Of a stretch of 64,000 nucleotides of DNA, positions 53,767-64,000 are shown piece after piece; positions within the stretch are counted from its first letter, which is position 1; every line of letters begins with the position of its first letter. The notes under the pieces were generated by a model. That model was not told where the DNA came from. It did no database searches and saw only the letters and a program-made list of their open reading frames with translations. Origin of the DNA: Paracentrotus lividus (Eukaryota > Echinodermata > Echinoidea > Camarodonta > Echinidae); assembly GCA_940671915.1 (NCBI GenBank), contig CALNVZ010000174.1, positions 73,340,054 through 73,404,053 on the forward strand, written 5' to 3'. A program made the translations under genes and the position numbers.

Positions 53767-55500
53767 TAGTTCCGACCATTAGGTAATGCGCAGCTTTAAA
53801 AACTGTTGCGCTATTCGCTTTCAGTGTCCCCATATAGACCTGTGTATTAAACATGTTGTACAAAATAATGCAAAAACCTGAAATGCCAATTACATATTTT
53901 TACAAATTAACGTCACGCTGGCGGCCTGATAAGCGAGGGGGGGGGGTTAATTTTCGGCCTTCGGTCGGGTCGTACTTCATATAGGGGTACTTCATATAGG
54001 GGTGGGGTCAGGTCATCCTATCGTTTGGCCCCGAAGAAATGACAAGCAAGCAACAAAAAAAAAAGGTTTTCAAATTTTAACGGGGTGCGCTAGCACCTTC
54101 AGACCCCCCCCCCCCCAACGGATCCGCGCCTGTACATTCATTGGTCCATCCCCTATCGTAAACCAAAATAACCCTGCCAATTTAAGGTTCAGATTATTTT
54201 TCATGAAAGTGAAGAAATTTACTTATAAATGTATTTATTTTAAAGGAAATTTCATGAGCATTTCAAATATGGTAAAAAATTAAGGGTCATTGTAAAGAGG
54301 GACTTAAATAGGGGCTCTGAATTAAAAATTGGGGCCCTTCAATAATAATTTAAAAATCCCCACATAAGATGTTACTACTTCACCCTACGTTATTATGAAT
54401 GCCATTTTTTGCATCCTCAGAAAACTTCCTTTCAGAATATAGGCCCCTATATACTTTTGTAGGGAAATGCTTAAATGTTTAACGTTATAACACTTTGATC
54501 CTTAATTGGTGGCGTAGCATAAAAAGGGCGACTCGGAGGCAAGTATACCCAACGCATGGCTATGTTATTTAGTTTTTTTAAAGCATACTGATGCCATTCG
54601 GAGACAGTCCAACCATTTTATATGTATTTAAATGGTCAACTGAATGAAAATAACTAAAATCATTTAAATATGCTTGGTGTTCTAAAGCAGTTTGGTAATT
54701 GGAGCCAACATTGGGCCATATATAGCTATAAAGCTATCAAGGTTAGCCCCGTCAAATTATTTCAGTATGGTGCGTATACTGTACATACTTTATATTATAA
54801 CAAAATTATTCTATGATATGAAATTAATTAGATACGAATATATTCTGCAAGAAGAATGTTCTTAAATGCTAGTCTAAAAGTTTTCCGTGATTTACATTCT
54901 CTTATAATTCGTAAGAGCGTTCCTTATAAAAGCTCCTGAAAAAGAAACAGAATGTTTTCAAAGATTTGTCTTTACTTGGGTGACAGTATTCTTATTTTCA
55001 TTGCTTCACGAGTTCTTTTTGAAAAGAACTCGTGAAGCAATGAATTGTGAATTATTATGAATTTTGAAGTAGGAATTATTTGTTATACTAGTGCTCAAAT
55101 AACAAGATAATGTAACAAAGCCTATACGTGCTTCTTACGTCAACCGGCTATTGCCTGGTTAATGAACTTGAATTGAAGAGACACTAGCAATATACGTTTG
55201 TTTGACCATGGATCGTAATTATCATTACGATATCACGATGGTTTGACGTTTTGAAGTAAATTTCCCTTTTTTTTTTTTTTTTTTTTTTAAAGATTATTGT
55301 TATTTTTATTATTATTATTTAAAATTTTTTTTAAAATTAATTTACAATGTTTTTTATTTTTAGTTGGCTGCAGATTAGGTTTTTTTTTTTTTTTTTTCCA
55401 ATTACAACCCCCCAAAAAAATCTGTATACTTAATCCAGATCAGTGCCCTAAACCTAACCGTTAGTTTAAACCTAGTTTACCCTAAATTTTCTTTAATTTT
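53767..55500. other. Intergenic region between the nested block and ADSS
   Basis: No gene seen. A C/G-run-bearing segment at 53930-54134 ends in GGATCCGCGCCTGT and may be a small element, but its left end is unclear. T-rich runs occur at 55268-55290 and 55380-55398. Confidence 0.35.
54997..55044. repeat. Perfect 23-bp inverted repeat with 2-nt loop
   Basis: TTCATTGCTTCACGAGTTCT(TTT) is followed after TG by its exact reverse complement. The total is 48 bases. It is not next to any recognised element or gene end. Confidence 0.95.
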
Positions 55501-55612
55501 CCTTTCTCATAGGGTCACACAGAAACCCCATTTTGTGCCGCAGAGAAAAAAAATAAAGCTAACAGGAAAATGATGAAATATTGTGCGTATGTGACCACAC
55601 CCCCACATTTGA

Positions 55613-55617
55613 CCAAT
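55613..55617 (+). promoter_or_regulatory. CCAAT box upstream of ADSS
   Basis: GACCAATCAC lies 166 bases before the ADSS start codon, in a stretch less AT-rich than its surroundings. Its role as a promoter element is inferred from position. Confidence 0.35.
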
Positions 55618-55782
55618 CACCGCTTTGGTCTCATAAATGGTAGTCTCCCGCGCTACTTGATCGTACCCGCGCAAAACCCATGGTCTAGCTAGCGCGCCAG
55701 CTCTGTTTATGTTCATCACATTGCCTCCCTTTCTCTTCACATCACAGGCGCCGTCGTACTGCAGGAAACCACAACTCTCATC

Positions 55783-55971
55783 ATGAACAGTCACGAAAAC
55801 TCTGTAAATAACTCGAATTCCACGAGTAAAAATTGCACAAATTCAAAGAAGATGCGATTACAACCCATCAATAAAGTAAATGTTGTCTTAGGAGCACAGT
55901 GGGGCGACGAAGGAAAAGGGAAACTGGTCGACTTGTTGGCGACAGAGGCCGATGTTGTGTGCAGATGTGCG
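55783..55971 (+). CDS. ADSS: Adenylosuccinate synthetase, first coding exon
   Basis: ADSS joins IMP and aspartate, using GTP, to make adenylosuccinate, the first committed step to AMP in the cytosol. The exon encodes 63 residues: a variable Asn/Ser-rich leader, then [20 protein letters not shown], in which [11 protein letters not shown] (37-47) is the family's phosphate-binding loop with the catalytic aspartate, then ADVVCRC. The donor is GCG|GTGAGT in phase 0. The next expected block (GGNNAGHT) is not found before 64000, so intron 1 is longer than 8 kb and the rest of the gene lies outside the window. The start gives MNSHEN; no longer in-frame start is evident. Confidence 0.93.
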
Positions 55972-57867
55972 GTGAGTACTAATGGACAAAAGTTCAAAAC
56001 AGTCTTCATTCATTGTCTCAAGAAACACATCATTACTTTACTCACTGTTTACATTGACATGAATGAGAAAAGAATAGTATTATACCAGCAAGTTTTATTA
56101 AGCAAATAATCACCGTTGACCCAAATGATGGGAAGTCTATCACTTCTCAGGCAAGCTGGATAAGCTATCTCCGAAGCAAAGCTGCATAGCGCACGTATAC
56201 ATGTTCGTTTTTACAGAGCTAGAGAACAATGCATTTTGATTGTTGGGCGCTCTGATTAGCTATCACGCGGAGCTCCGCCTCCTGGTTGCGATGACTGAAG
56301 TGCGTTGACCGTAACTGAACAACGCGATTCAGCTGTTCCTGATAAAGACCGCTTTGTCGTGCGCGCTGTCAATCATAACCAAAGTGAACCCATTTCGCAA
56401 GAAAAACTGCAAGACTCGACTTCACAAAAGGTTAAGCGTAGACCCACTCTTTCAATATTTTTTAGAATAAAGAAGAGAAATATAAAAAGGAACTTCAACG
56501 AATCCACTGTCGGACTACGCCCAACATTTGAAAACGTATAAAGAAATGAGGACTTACCAAAAAATAAATGACGAATCTAAATTTTATCGTGACTATTGTT
56601 CATTGGAAGGCACGATGGTAGTGTATTTTATATGCTAATTCGTGATCATTCGAGCGTCATGCATTAAATTATTAAATTATGGAGTAAACATTTCTACGTG
56701 TAGCGTGTACATCCAGGTTGCAGTGGAAGTGATAGACTTTCAATCATTTGGATCAAGAGGTGATTATTTGCTTTATATTCCACATCTGAAACAATTTAAG
56801 AGTACGGGTAAAACCAATATTTTGGTTAAAAATTCAAGGTTTCCTTGATCCTCAAAAGATCCACTCAAGTCATCGATGCGCGATGACTGCGCTTGTAATT
56901 GTTAACATAGATTTCTAGGCCTAAACGCGTACAAATAAAGTGCTACATAAAGTGCTAATTGTCTCCGCGAGTCCGCGTCCTCTCTCATCCGATACGTTTA
57001 TGCCCAGTAGGGAGGGCCCTGCATCGTACACATCCAGATCCAGAATTGATGGCCTAACATGTTTGGCAAGTCACCTTTTGAGATGAAAAATAAAGTTTTT
57101 ATATGTTCAAGAAATGGAAATAGTTAAAGATACCAGACAACATTGTGCAGTATTTATTTATCATTTTTGGCTCAAGTGATCTAACCAGTGTTCTACTGGA
57201 AATATGCAGTCATTAAGTTGAGTTTCTAGACCTCTCATCAGTCAGTTTGTTGCAAACTTCATTTTGTTCAAAGCTTTCTGTTGTACTTTATAATAAAATG
57301 ATAGTGTTTTGTGCATAAATACTGTATGTTATATCAAAAAGTTTATTCCCATGAATGCATAGTTGACTTCAGCTTCTATTTGTAGCAATATGCTCCTATT
57401 CATCTTGTTCATTTACAATGCATGTATTTTTGCAAAGAGAAATAGATGTATACATCATGTATGCCTTCTAAAGTTAAGGCTTTGTCTCCTTTCAACCTTT
57501 CAGAATATGTGTAGTCCTACCAGTAGGTCATCAACATGTATAGTTCGAAGACTGCTCCCTGTGAAAGTCTTTTATATATTGTATCAAAGAGCTATTGTTG
57601 ATTTCTATTGATATTTACTTTCACAGTTGGGTGAACTTAAAGGGGTAGCTCAGGTATGTGGGTGTGCTAAATTCTGTGTTAACATATAATAGGATTATAG
57701 GATTTTAGAAGTCACACTGAAATCATGTTATAAATCCAAAATACTTTAAAGACTTGTTTTTTTTTTCACATTTAAGGATGCTTTGGACAGCTAATGTACA
57801 AAGTCTTTGCCATTTTGGTGGATCTTGCGCAGAACCTTCTGGAGTGTTGCTACAAATGTAGGCCCTG
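55972..57867 (+). other. ADSS: ADSS intron 1, first part
   Basis: No exon or repeat family recognised. A 78-codon open frame at 56305-56541 shows no domain or splice context that I recognise. Confidence 0.5.
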
Positions 57868-59320
57868 GGTCATTCCATGCCAATTCACCCAATGAAAGTG
57901 CAATTTTGCACCCTTCCGTCTCAGAATTTGCTCAAATTTGGTACACATAAAATTTAACATTACCTTCCCATGAAACAAAAAAAATTAGCGTAAACGGTCC
58001 GTCGGTTTCCGAGCTATGGCCCGCCCTTTTTGATTCGTTTTGGCGAAAATGGGTGTGACCTTCCATCTCAACGGCACAATGCGCTTGAACTGGTTGACCA
58101 ATTTTTTTAAAACTGGTACCATTCAAAAGGAAATTCAAAGAGGAATTCAAAAATGGTATCAAAAATATTATAGGAGCAATTTAAAGTGCTATGACCTTTG
58201 ACCTTTCCTTTAACCTTGATTTTGACCCCCAGACGAATAATATTTTTACTTGATTTTTATGTATGTTAATTGTCTGTATAATATTAACATAACATGTAAA
58301 TATCTAGGATGATATTTTATTTCTTCACCTTTAAAAACTCTTTTTAATGTAATTTACAAAGTTACTGTTAACCCCACATACTGATATTTGTGTTGGTAAT
58401 GTGTGTACAAGACTCCATTATACATGAATACTTTCAAACTGAAGTAACATTACAATCAAATGCCATAATGTATTCCATATCTGTTGCTGATGCTTCAAAG
58501 ATCTCAAGGATGTATCCAGTTTGGGACAGTAGAGCTGACTACATGTAGGAAGCATTTCGTTTCTGTCAAAACCGCAGATTTCTGATGATTTGTATGTATA
58601 CCTATTGCACCCCAATCAAAAGGGCTAAACAAATGTCTCTATTCATAAGCAAATGGAGTCTACGTACATGTATACATTATCATTGTGTTTAATGTTTCCT
58701 TTATTACCTGAAATGTTTAGTTTCCTGTTTTAATTGAATGTAATTTAACTTCAGTTTGGAAGTATTCAAGTAAGCCTATAATGGAGACTTTACACACATT
58801 ACCAACACAAATATCAGTATGTGGGGGTAACAGTAACTTTGTAAATTACATTAAAAAGAGTTTTTAAAGGTGAAGAAATAAAATATCATCCTAGATATTT
58901 ACATGTTATGTTAACATTATACAGACAATTAACATACATAAAAATCAAGTAAAAATATTATTCGTCTGGGGGTCAAAATCAAGGTTAAAGGAAAGGTCAA
59001 AGGTCATAGCACTTTAAATTGCTCCAATAATATTTTGTATACCATTTTTGAATTCCTCTTTGAATTTCCTTTGAATGGTACCAGTTTTAAAAAAATTGGT
59101 CAACCAGTTCAGGCGCATTGTGCCGTTGAAATGGAAGGTCACACCCATTTTTGCCAAAACGAATCAAAATGGGCGGGCCATAGCTCAGAAACCAACGGAC
59201 CGTTTACGCTAATTTTTTTTGTTTCATGGGAAGGTAATGTTAAACTTTATGTGTACCAAATTTGAGCAAATTCTGAGATGGTAGGGTGAAACCTATTGGG
59301 TGAATTGGCATGGAATGACC
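57868..59320. repeat. 1.45-kb palindromic element in ADSS intron 1
   Basis: It begins GGTCATTCCATGCCAATTCA and ends with the inverted form. The arms, about 590 bases each (57868 to about 58456; about 58737 to 59320), mirror each other closely, around a loop of about 280 bases. Two similar open frames, one in each arm on opposite strands, are products of the symmetry. Confidence 0.88.
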
Positions 59321-61218
59321 CCCCTACATTAAAACTTTTACAACATCTATACATTTTAAATATAGTGTACATGAAGCCTTTTTAGTAATGATGTAAACCT
59401 GGGTTCAATAGATATTTTATTTTTTATTTACAATGTATTTGTTAATTTTATTTTATCTTTTAAAAATTTTATTCATGGGGGACAGTTCATACTGTATAGA
59501 GCCCAAGTTGTTCAAATTCTAATTGATAAATTGCAGGGTACATTTGTGTCAGTCCAAAATTGGGAGCCTTGTGTGTCCAGGCCACCTTTCATAAATTAGT
59601 AACTTTGCCATCAATGGTAACTTTTCTGGAATACTGTACTTTGGTTGTTGAGCAACATTACCATGGTAGTTACCTTTTATGTCAAAGTTAATATAATGGT
59701 ATCTCTTATATGCCACGGTGCCCAGGACATTGTGAGTGCTAACTATTGTCTAAACCTGTATAAACATAAAACCTACATTATTGATTATATTCCGAATCCA
59801 TGGATGATCATTTCAATTCTTAATCCTCTTTTGAATTTAAAGAAACAACATTTGAAAGAAGCCCCCTACCCAGATCCCTCACATAATGCACTGATGTCCC
59901 TTATATTTAATTAGATCAACAATGTAGATTACTTTAACAATGTTTTATTGATTTCTGTTGGCCTTTAATGCACAGTTTATCCCTTGGTGGTGAGTTAAAG
60001 AAGGAAAGTGTTTATTGTTTGCTACTGAAAGTATTGTGCATTCATTCTTCCTGTAGCCCTGAATGGATGAATACTGATTAGTACAGACCACCAAGTTGCC
60101 TGGAACACATGAAAGGCAATACATTGATGTGTATGCTTATCTTTAAATTCAGTTTTGTATGCTTTGCTTTTCAAATTTTGTCACATTGTTATCTTTTGCA
60201 ATTTCTATTGAAATAACAAGTTGGTTAAAGGAGGATTCACCCTGCATCTAGATAGTTGGTTTACTCTTGATGCAGAAAAATCAAATAAGCACATTAGTGA
60301 AGATTTTTTTTTTTTTTTTTTTTTAATGGATAAATAATAAAGAAGGTATGCGTATTTGGAAGTTGGGATCTGTGATGATAAAGGAAATTTAGCAAAATTA
60401 TCTTAGGAAGGATGGTTTTGAGTTTTGGTAAGAAAGTTTATGAAAATATTTCTCTGAACTCTGAGGAAATTTACCCTGAATATATAACAAGCATCCTGTT
60501 AGTATTTGATCATCATACATAGTACGTAATAAGATACTCTACCTAGGTGTAATAAGATATTCTACTTTAAAAGGTGTAATAAGATACTTTACCTTTATAT
60601 GTGTTGGACAATGTTGCAGATGTACATGTAGCTCACGTAGCATAATAAGCATCTATTAGCCCTCAATGCAAGATCTACACATAGTCTTGAGGTAGAACCC
60701 CTCCAAATGTTCATGATTCTTGAACACAGTTGCGTATCATTGAAGCTTGGCCATCTTCATTGACCCATTTCTGTATATAAACCATCTCCAGGGGGTAAAA
60801 AAAGTAAATTGTAATCTTATTTCTTGTTTTATCCTCTCTTAACATTCGAATTCCCCTTTTTTCCTGATTTATTGTTTCCATATGTTTTATTTTATATCAT
60901 CTTGTCTTCCATGTATTGTCAGATCCCCTTTCATTTTGTCTGTCTTATCATTTTATAAGTACTTTTTTTTTCTCTCCTTCATGTGACGTCATAACTGAGA
61001 TATTTCTGATATTAAAGAGGATGATAAAATCATGGTCAACTCAAACGTTTTCCATTTGGGTAGTTGCTGAGAGAGATGTATGCACAATGTATGCACAAGA
61101 GTGACGTCATCATGGACAAATAATAGCTGTCCATGTAGAAAAATAGTCCCTATTGGTGACTAAATACTGAGAAATATTAGGAATGCCTGTCCCATACACA
61201 TTGTACATCTAAATGTTA
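59321..61218 (+). other. ADSS: ADSS intron 1, middle part
   Basis: AT-rich sequence with no exon seen. A short repeat (GGTGTAATAAGATA(C/T)T, about three units) lies at 60530-60592, and a T run of about 20 at 60305-60324. Confidence 0.45.
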
Positions 61219-61399
61219 GGGTGGTATCTCACTTCGCGGAAACTTCTCCGCGACAGAATAGAAAATTTCGTCTCTGCGACGGATAAAAAGTATTAGAGAC
61301 GTCTCCCCGACAATTTATTTTAAAAAGTCCGTCTCCAAAATTCAGGAGACGTCTCCGAAACGTCTCATATACCTTTATCCGTCGCGGAGATAAATTTTT

Positions 61400-62287
61400 T
61401 ATGCCTCCGCGACGAAGTCTCGCCGGAGGCATTATGTTTTCGGGTTGTCCGTCCGTCCGTCCGTACGTACGTACGTACGTCCGTCCCACTTTCGTTCTCA
61501 CGATAACTTAAGAACCGTTTGACGGATCATCTTCATTCTTGGTACATGTATACATACTGAGGTGACAATGATCTGATTAGATTTTGGGGTCACATGGTCA
61601 AAGGTTATGGGTCACAGAGGTCAATAAATAGGTGAAAATAGCTCGTTCTCACAATAACTCAAGAACCGTTTCACGGATTATCTTCATTCTTGGTACATGT
61701 GTGCATACTGGGGTGACAATGATCTGATTAAATTTTGGGGTCATGAGGTCAAAGGTCACAGAGGTCAATAAATAGGTAAAAATAGCTCGTTCCCACAATA
61801 ACTCAAGAACCATTTCACTAATGATCTTCATACTTGGCAAATGTGTGCATACTGGGCTAACAATGATCTGGTAATATTTTGGGGTCATAGGGTCAAAGGT
61901 CACAGAGGTCAATAAATAGGTGAAAATAGCTCGATTCTCACAATAACTCAAGAACCGTGTCACTAATCATCTTCATACTTGGTAAATGTATGCATACTGG
62001 GGTGACAATGATCTGATAAGATTTTTGGGTCATGAGGTCAAATGTCAAAGGTTACAGAGGTAAATAAATATGTGAAAATAGCTTGTCTCATGATAACTCA
62101 AGAACTGTTTCATGGATCATCTTCATACTTAGTACATGTGTGCATACTTGAGTGGCACTGATCTGATTAGATTGAGGCTTTTTAAAAGGTCAAAGGTCAA
62201 GGTCAAAGACATATTTGTATACATGTATATGAAAATAGAACAGATGAATGTTCCATATATTTCTGATCTGGCAATGGTAGAGGCATA
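61400..62287. repeat. TATGCCTCCG element with long minisatellite (copy 3)
   Basis: ATGCCTCCGC at the left and TAGAGGCATA at the right. Inside are about five units of roughly 125 bases built on ATAACTCAAGAACCG...CATACTGGGGTGACAATGAT...GGTCAAAGGTCACAGAGGTC. This is the longest of the four copies in the window. A GTCCGTCCGTACGTACGTAC run lies near the left end. Confidence 0.8.
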
Positions 62288-62358
62288 AATTTCGACCGTG
62301 CGCGGTCGAGGATTCATCTAGTTTATTCTGTCGCGGAGACGTCTCCGCGAAGTGAGAT

Positions 62359-63427
62359 CCCATAGGAAAGTTTTGTGCCTGCCGCAGACTCTTGTGGTAG
62401 ACTTCCCGCAGACTTGTGGCAGACTTGCCGCAGATTTTCACATGCAAATTAGATTGCTGCACCCTGCCGCAAGACTCTTTCAGTATGAGAGAGAGTCTGC
62501 GCAGATCTGCTGCAGACTCTTTTTCATGAATATTCATTTCTCTACTACCTTTGTGCAGACTTGCCGCATACTCTTCAGCATGATGAAAAGTCTGCGGCAG
62601 GTCTGCGAAATACCCCTTTATCATGAATATTCATATGCTACTTCCTTGTCGCAGACTTGCCGCATACTCTTTCAGCATGATAAAAATTTTGTGACAGGTC
62701 TGCGGCATCCCTTTAATTTTGAAGCTATAATATTATTTCCCCCCTTTACCCAAAGACTGTGCTCTGGCCCTGCCTGTCGCATCCCCTCCATTCTATCACA
62801 GAACACTCCCTGCTTATATACACACCTAAATCTAAAACATTTTGGTCACAGTTAAGTTAAAAGTAACACCTATATCTGATTTCTTTCTTATTTAATTTTT
62901 TTTATTGCATAATTACATACATATTCAGAAGCTCCTGCAAGTACAATTATAGACAGGTTCAAAAACATTTAAAGCTGACAGAATGAAAAAAGATTCATCT
63001 TTTTCTGGCCGCAGACTTGCCGCATACGAGTATGCCAGAAAACAGTCTGCTGCAGACTGTTTCTGTGGCATACTAGTATGCCGGCAAGTCTGCCGAAACT
63101 GCTATTTCTGCAGCATACTCCTGCATACTCTTTGCGCATACGTTTAGTATGCGGCAGGTCTGCAGGCAGACTGCCGCATACTTTTTCATTCCTATGGGTT
63201 TGATATGAAAGTTTGTGGCAGACCTGCCGCAGACTCTATAACTTTCCAATTTTCACCGCAGGACCTGCTGCAGACGTGATAACTTTCCAATTTTCTGCGC
63301 AGCACGACATCACTGCCTGCAGCTGTATCTTAGCCGCAGACTGGTATCCGGTAAAGTCTGCAGCAAAGATTCTTTCTGCCGCATACTTCTGCATACTCTT
63401 TGCCGCAGACTTTCTATTTTCCTATGG
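62359..63427. mobile_element. CCCATAGGAAA element rich in GCAGACT motifs
   Basis: Starts CCCATAGGAAAG and ends TTTTCCTATGG, with GAT on both sides (62356-62358 and 63428-63430). Much of the interior is made of variants of CTGCCGCAGACT and GCATACTCTT, in both orientations. The open frames through it are products of the motif. Confidence 0.7.
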
Positions 63428-63437
63428 GATACCACCC

Positions 63438-64000
63438 TAACATATTCTCTGAAGGATATCCTAATTTAACATTTCATTTTGTACGTTTTTTTAATTAAAG
63501 AGATGTAAATTTGGGTAGCCTGAGGGATGATAAATACAGCGGTAAAGTAGGGATCTGGAACACACTAGAAACATAAATAACTGATCAAAACAAATCAAGA
63601 TGCCGGATCCCTTATCACAAAATGGTGTAAGTTTGGAACCCAGTGCTAATAGTGAGTTCTTATAATGGAATTTCATTTTCTCAGAAACTGCCTGACACAA
63701 AGTAAATATCATTTAGTCATGTTGTAGATATGGTTGTTTAGCCTAGTTAAACCCATGGACCTACTTGCAAAAACATGTTGGGAAATCACATTCAAAAACA
63801 CATCTGTACACAAATGTTTATTATACATACATGTATCTATGGGAAACAATGTTATGTTCTCATTTATCTAAGACCACTGCAACTACTGTAGGCCCTTCTT
63901 CCCAAAATAATCATTTGGCAGATGATCACGTATGTAGTTTGAAATAACAGGTATACTTTTCTCGGGATTCTCGTTGCGATAATTTAATATCTGTTGTACC
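63438..64000 (+). other. ADSS: ADSS intron 1, right end of window
   Basis: No exon or repeat recognised. Confidence 0.4.

Larger units (their letters stand above)
61219..63437. mobile_element. Nested element: GGGTGGTATCTCAC family with two inner insertions
   Basis: The left end GGGTGGTATCTCACTTCGCG matches a right end that is split: CGCGAAGTGAGAT at 62347-62358, then ACCACCC at 63431-63437. The split is the insertion at 62359-63427. Next to the ends are GAGACGTCTCCGCGAC repeats. The other insert is the TATGCCTCCG element at 61400-62287. Confidence 0.78.

Noticed and set aside
56305..56541. 78-codon frame in ADSS intron 1 as an exon
   Set aside because: No similarity to ADSS or any family I recognise, and no convincing flanking acceptor and donor pair.
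57932..59265. Two nearly identical 76-codon frames as duplicated genes
   Set aside because: They lie in the two arms of one palindrome and face opposite ways. Neither has splice signals or a family match.
62190..62855. Overlapping frames on both strands through the GCAGACT-rich element
   Set aside because: They are translations of a short repeated word in a non-coding element.

Overview
This window is eukaryotic nuclear DNA. It is AT-rich, genes are split by GT-AG introns, intergenic space is long, and several dozen short inverted-repeat elements are scattered through it. The gene content and the style of repeats (for example the TATGCCTCCG...GGAGGCATA family) fit a marine invertebrate deuterostome, most likely an echinoderm such as a sea urchin. 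That placement is inference. There is one short assembly gap (35884-35904).

Three host genes are supported. (1) A complete MCM8 helicase gene on the plus strand, 22 coding exons between 4574 and 22542. My exon choices add up to 2721 nt, exactly 906 codons plus stop. (2) A seven-exon A/B-type cyclin on the minus strand (34100 down to 27320), 461 codons, with a KEN box and an RxxL motif near the N-terminus. It converges tail-to-tail with MCM8. (3) The first coding exon of adenylosuccinate synthetase (55783-55971, plus strand), whose first intron runs off the right end.

Region by region: 1-4110 holds two copies of one inverted-repeat family, each with different cargo, around a 1.07-kb foldback element. 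4574-22542 is MCM8. In at least five places a piece of an MCM8 exon edge has been copied locally: the 3' part of exon 5, the 3' part of exon 11 in tandem, exon 14, the 5' edge of exon 18 with its splice acceptor in tandem, and the stop-codon region of exon 22. 24517-25400 is a terminal-inverted-repeat (TIR) element between MCM8 and the cyclin. 27320-34100 is the cyclin, with elements in its last intron. 34300-36594 is dense in small inverted-repeat elements.

36597-53766 is a set of nested insertions. A foldback element, present intact at 2080-3145, has been split by four separate insertions with recognisable target duplications. Subtracting them leaves 1062 bp, against 1066 bp for the intact copy. 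One insertion (43988-52121, 8.1 kb, TA-flanked) carries the decayed exons of a SAM-domain ('SAMD3-like') protein family. 55783-64000 is ADSS exon 1 and intron 1, which contains a 1.45-kb palindrome and a second nested group (61219-63437).

MCM8 acts in homologous recombination and crosslink repair, the cyclin presumably in cell-cycle control, and ADSS in AMP synthesis. They are neighbours, not a functional cluster. The most unusual material is structural: exon-edge duplications in MCM8 and the layered transposons.
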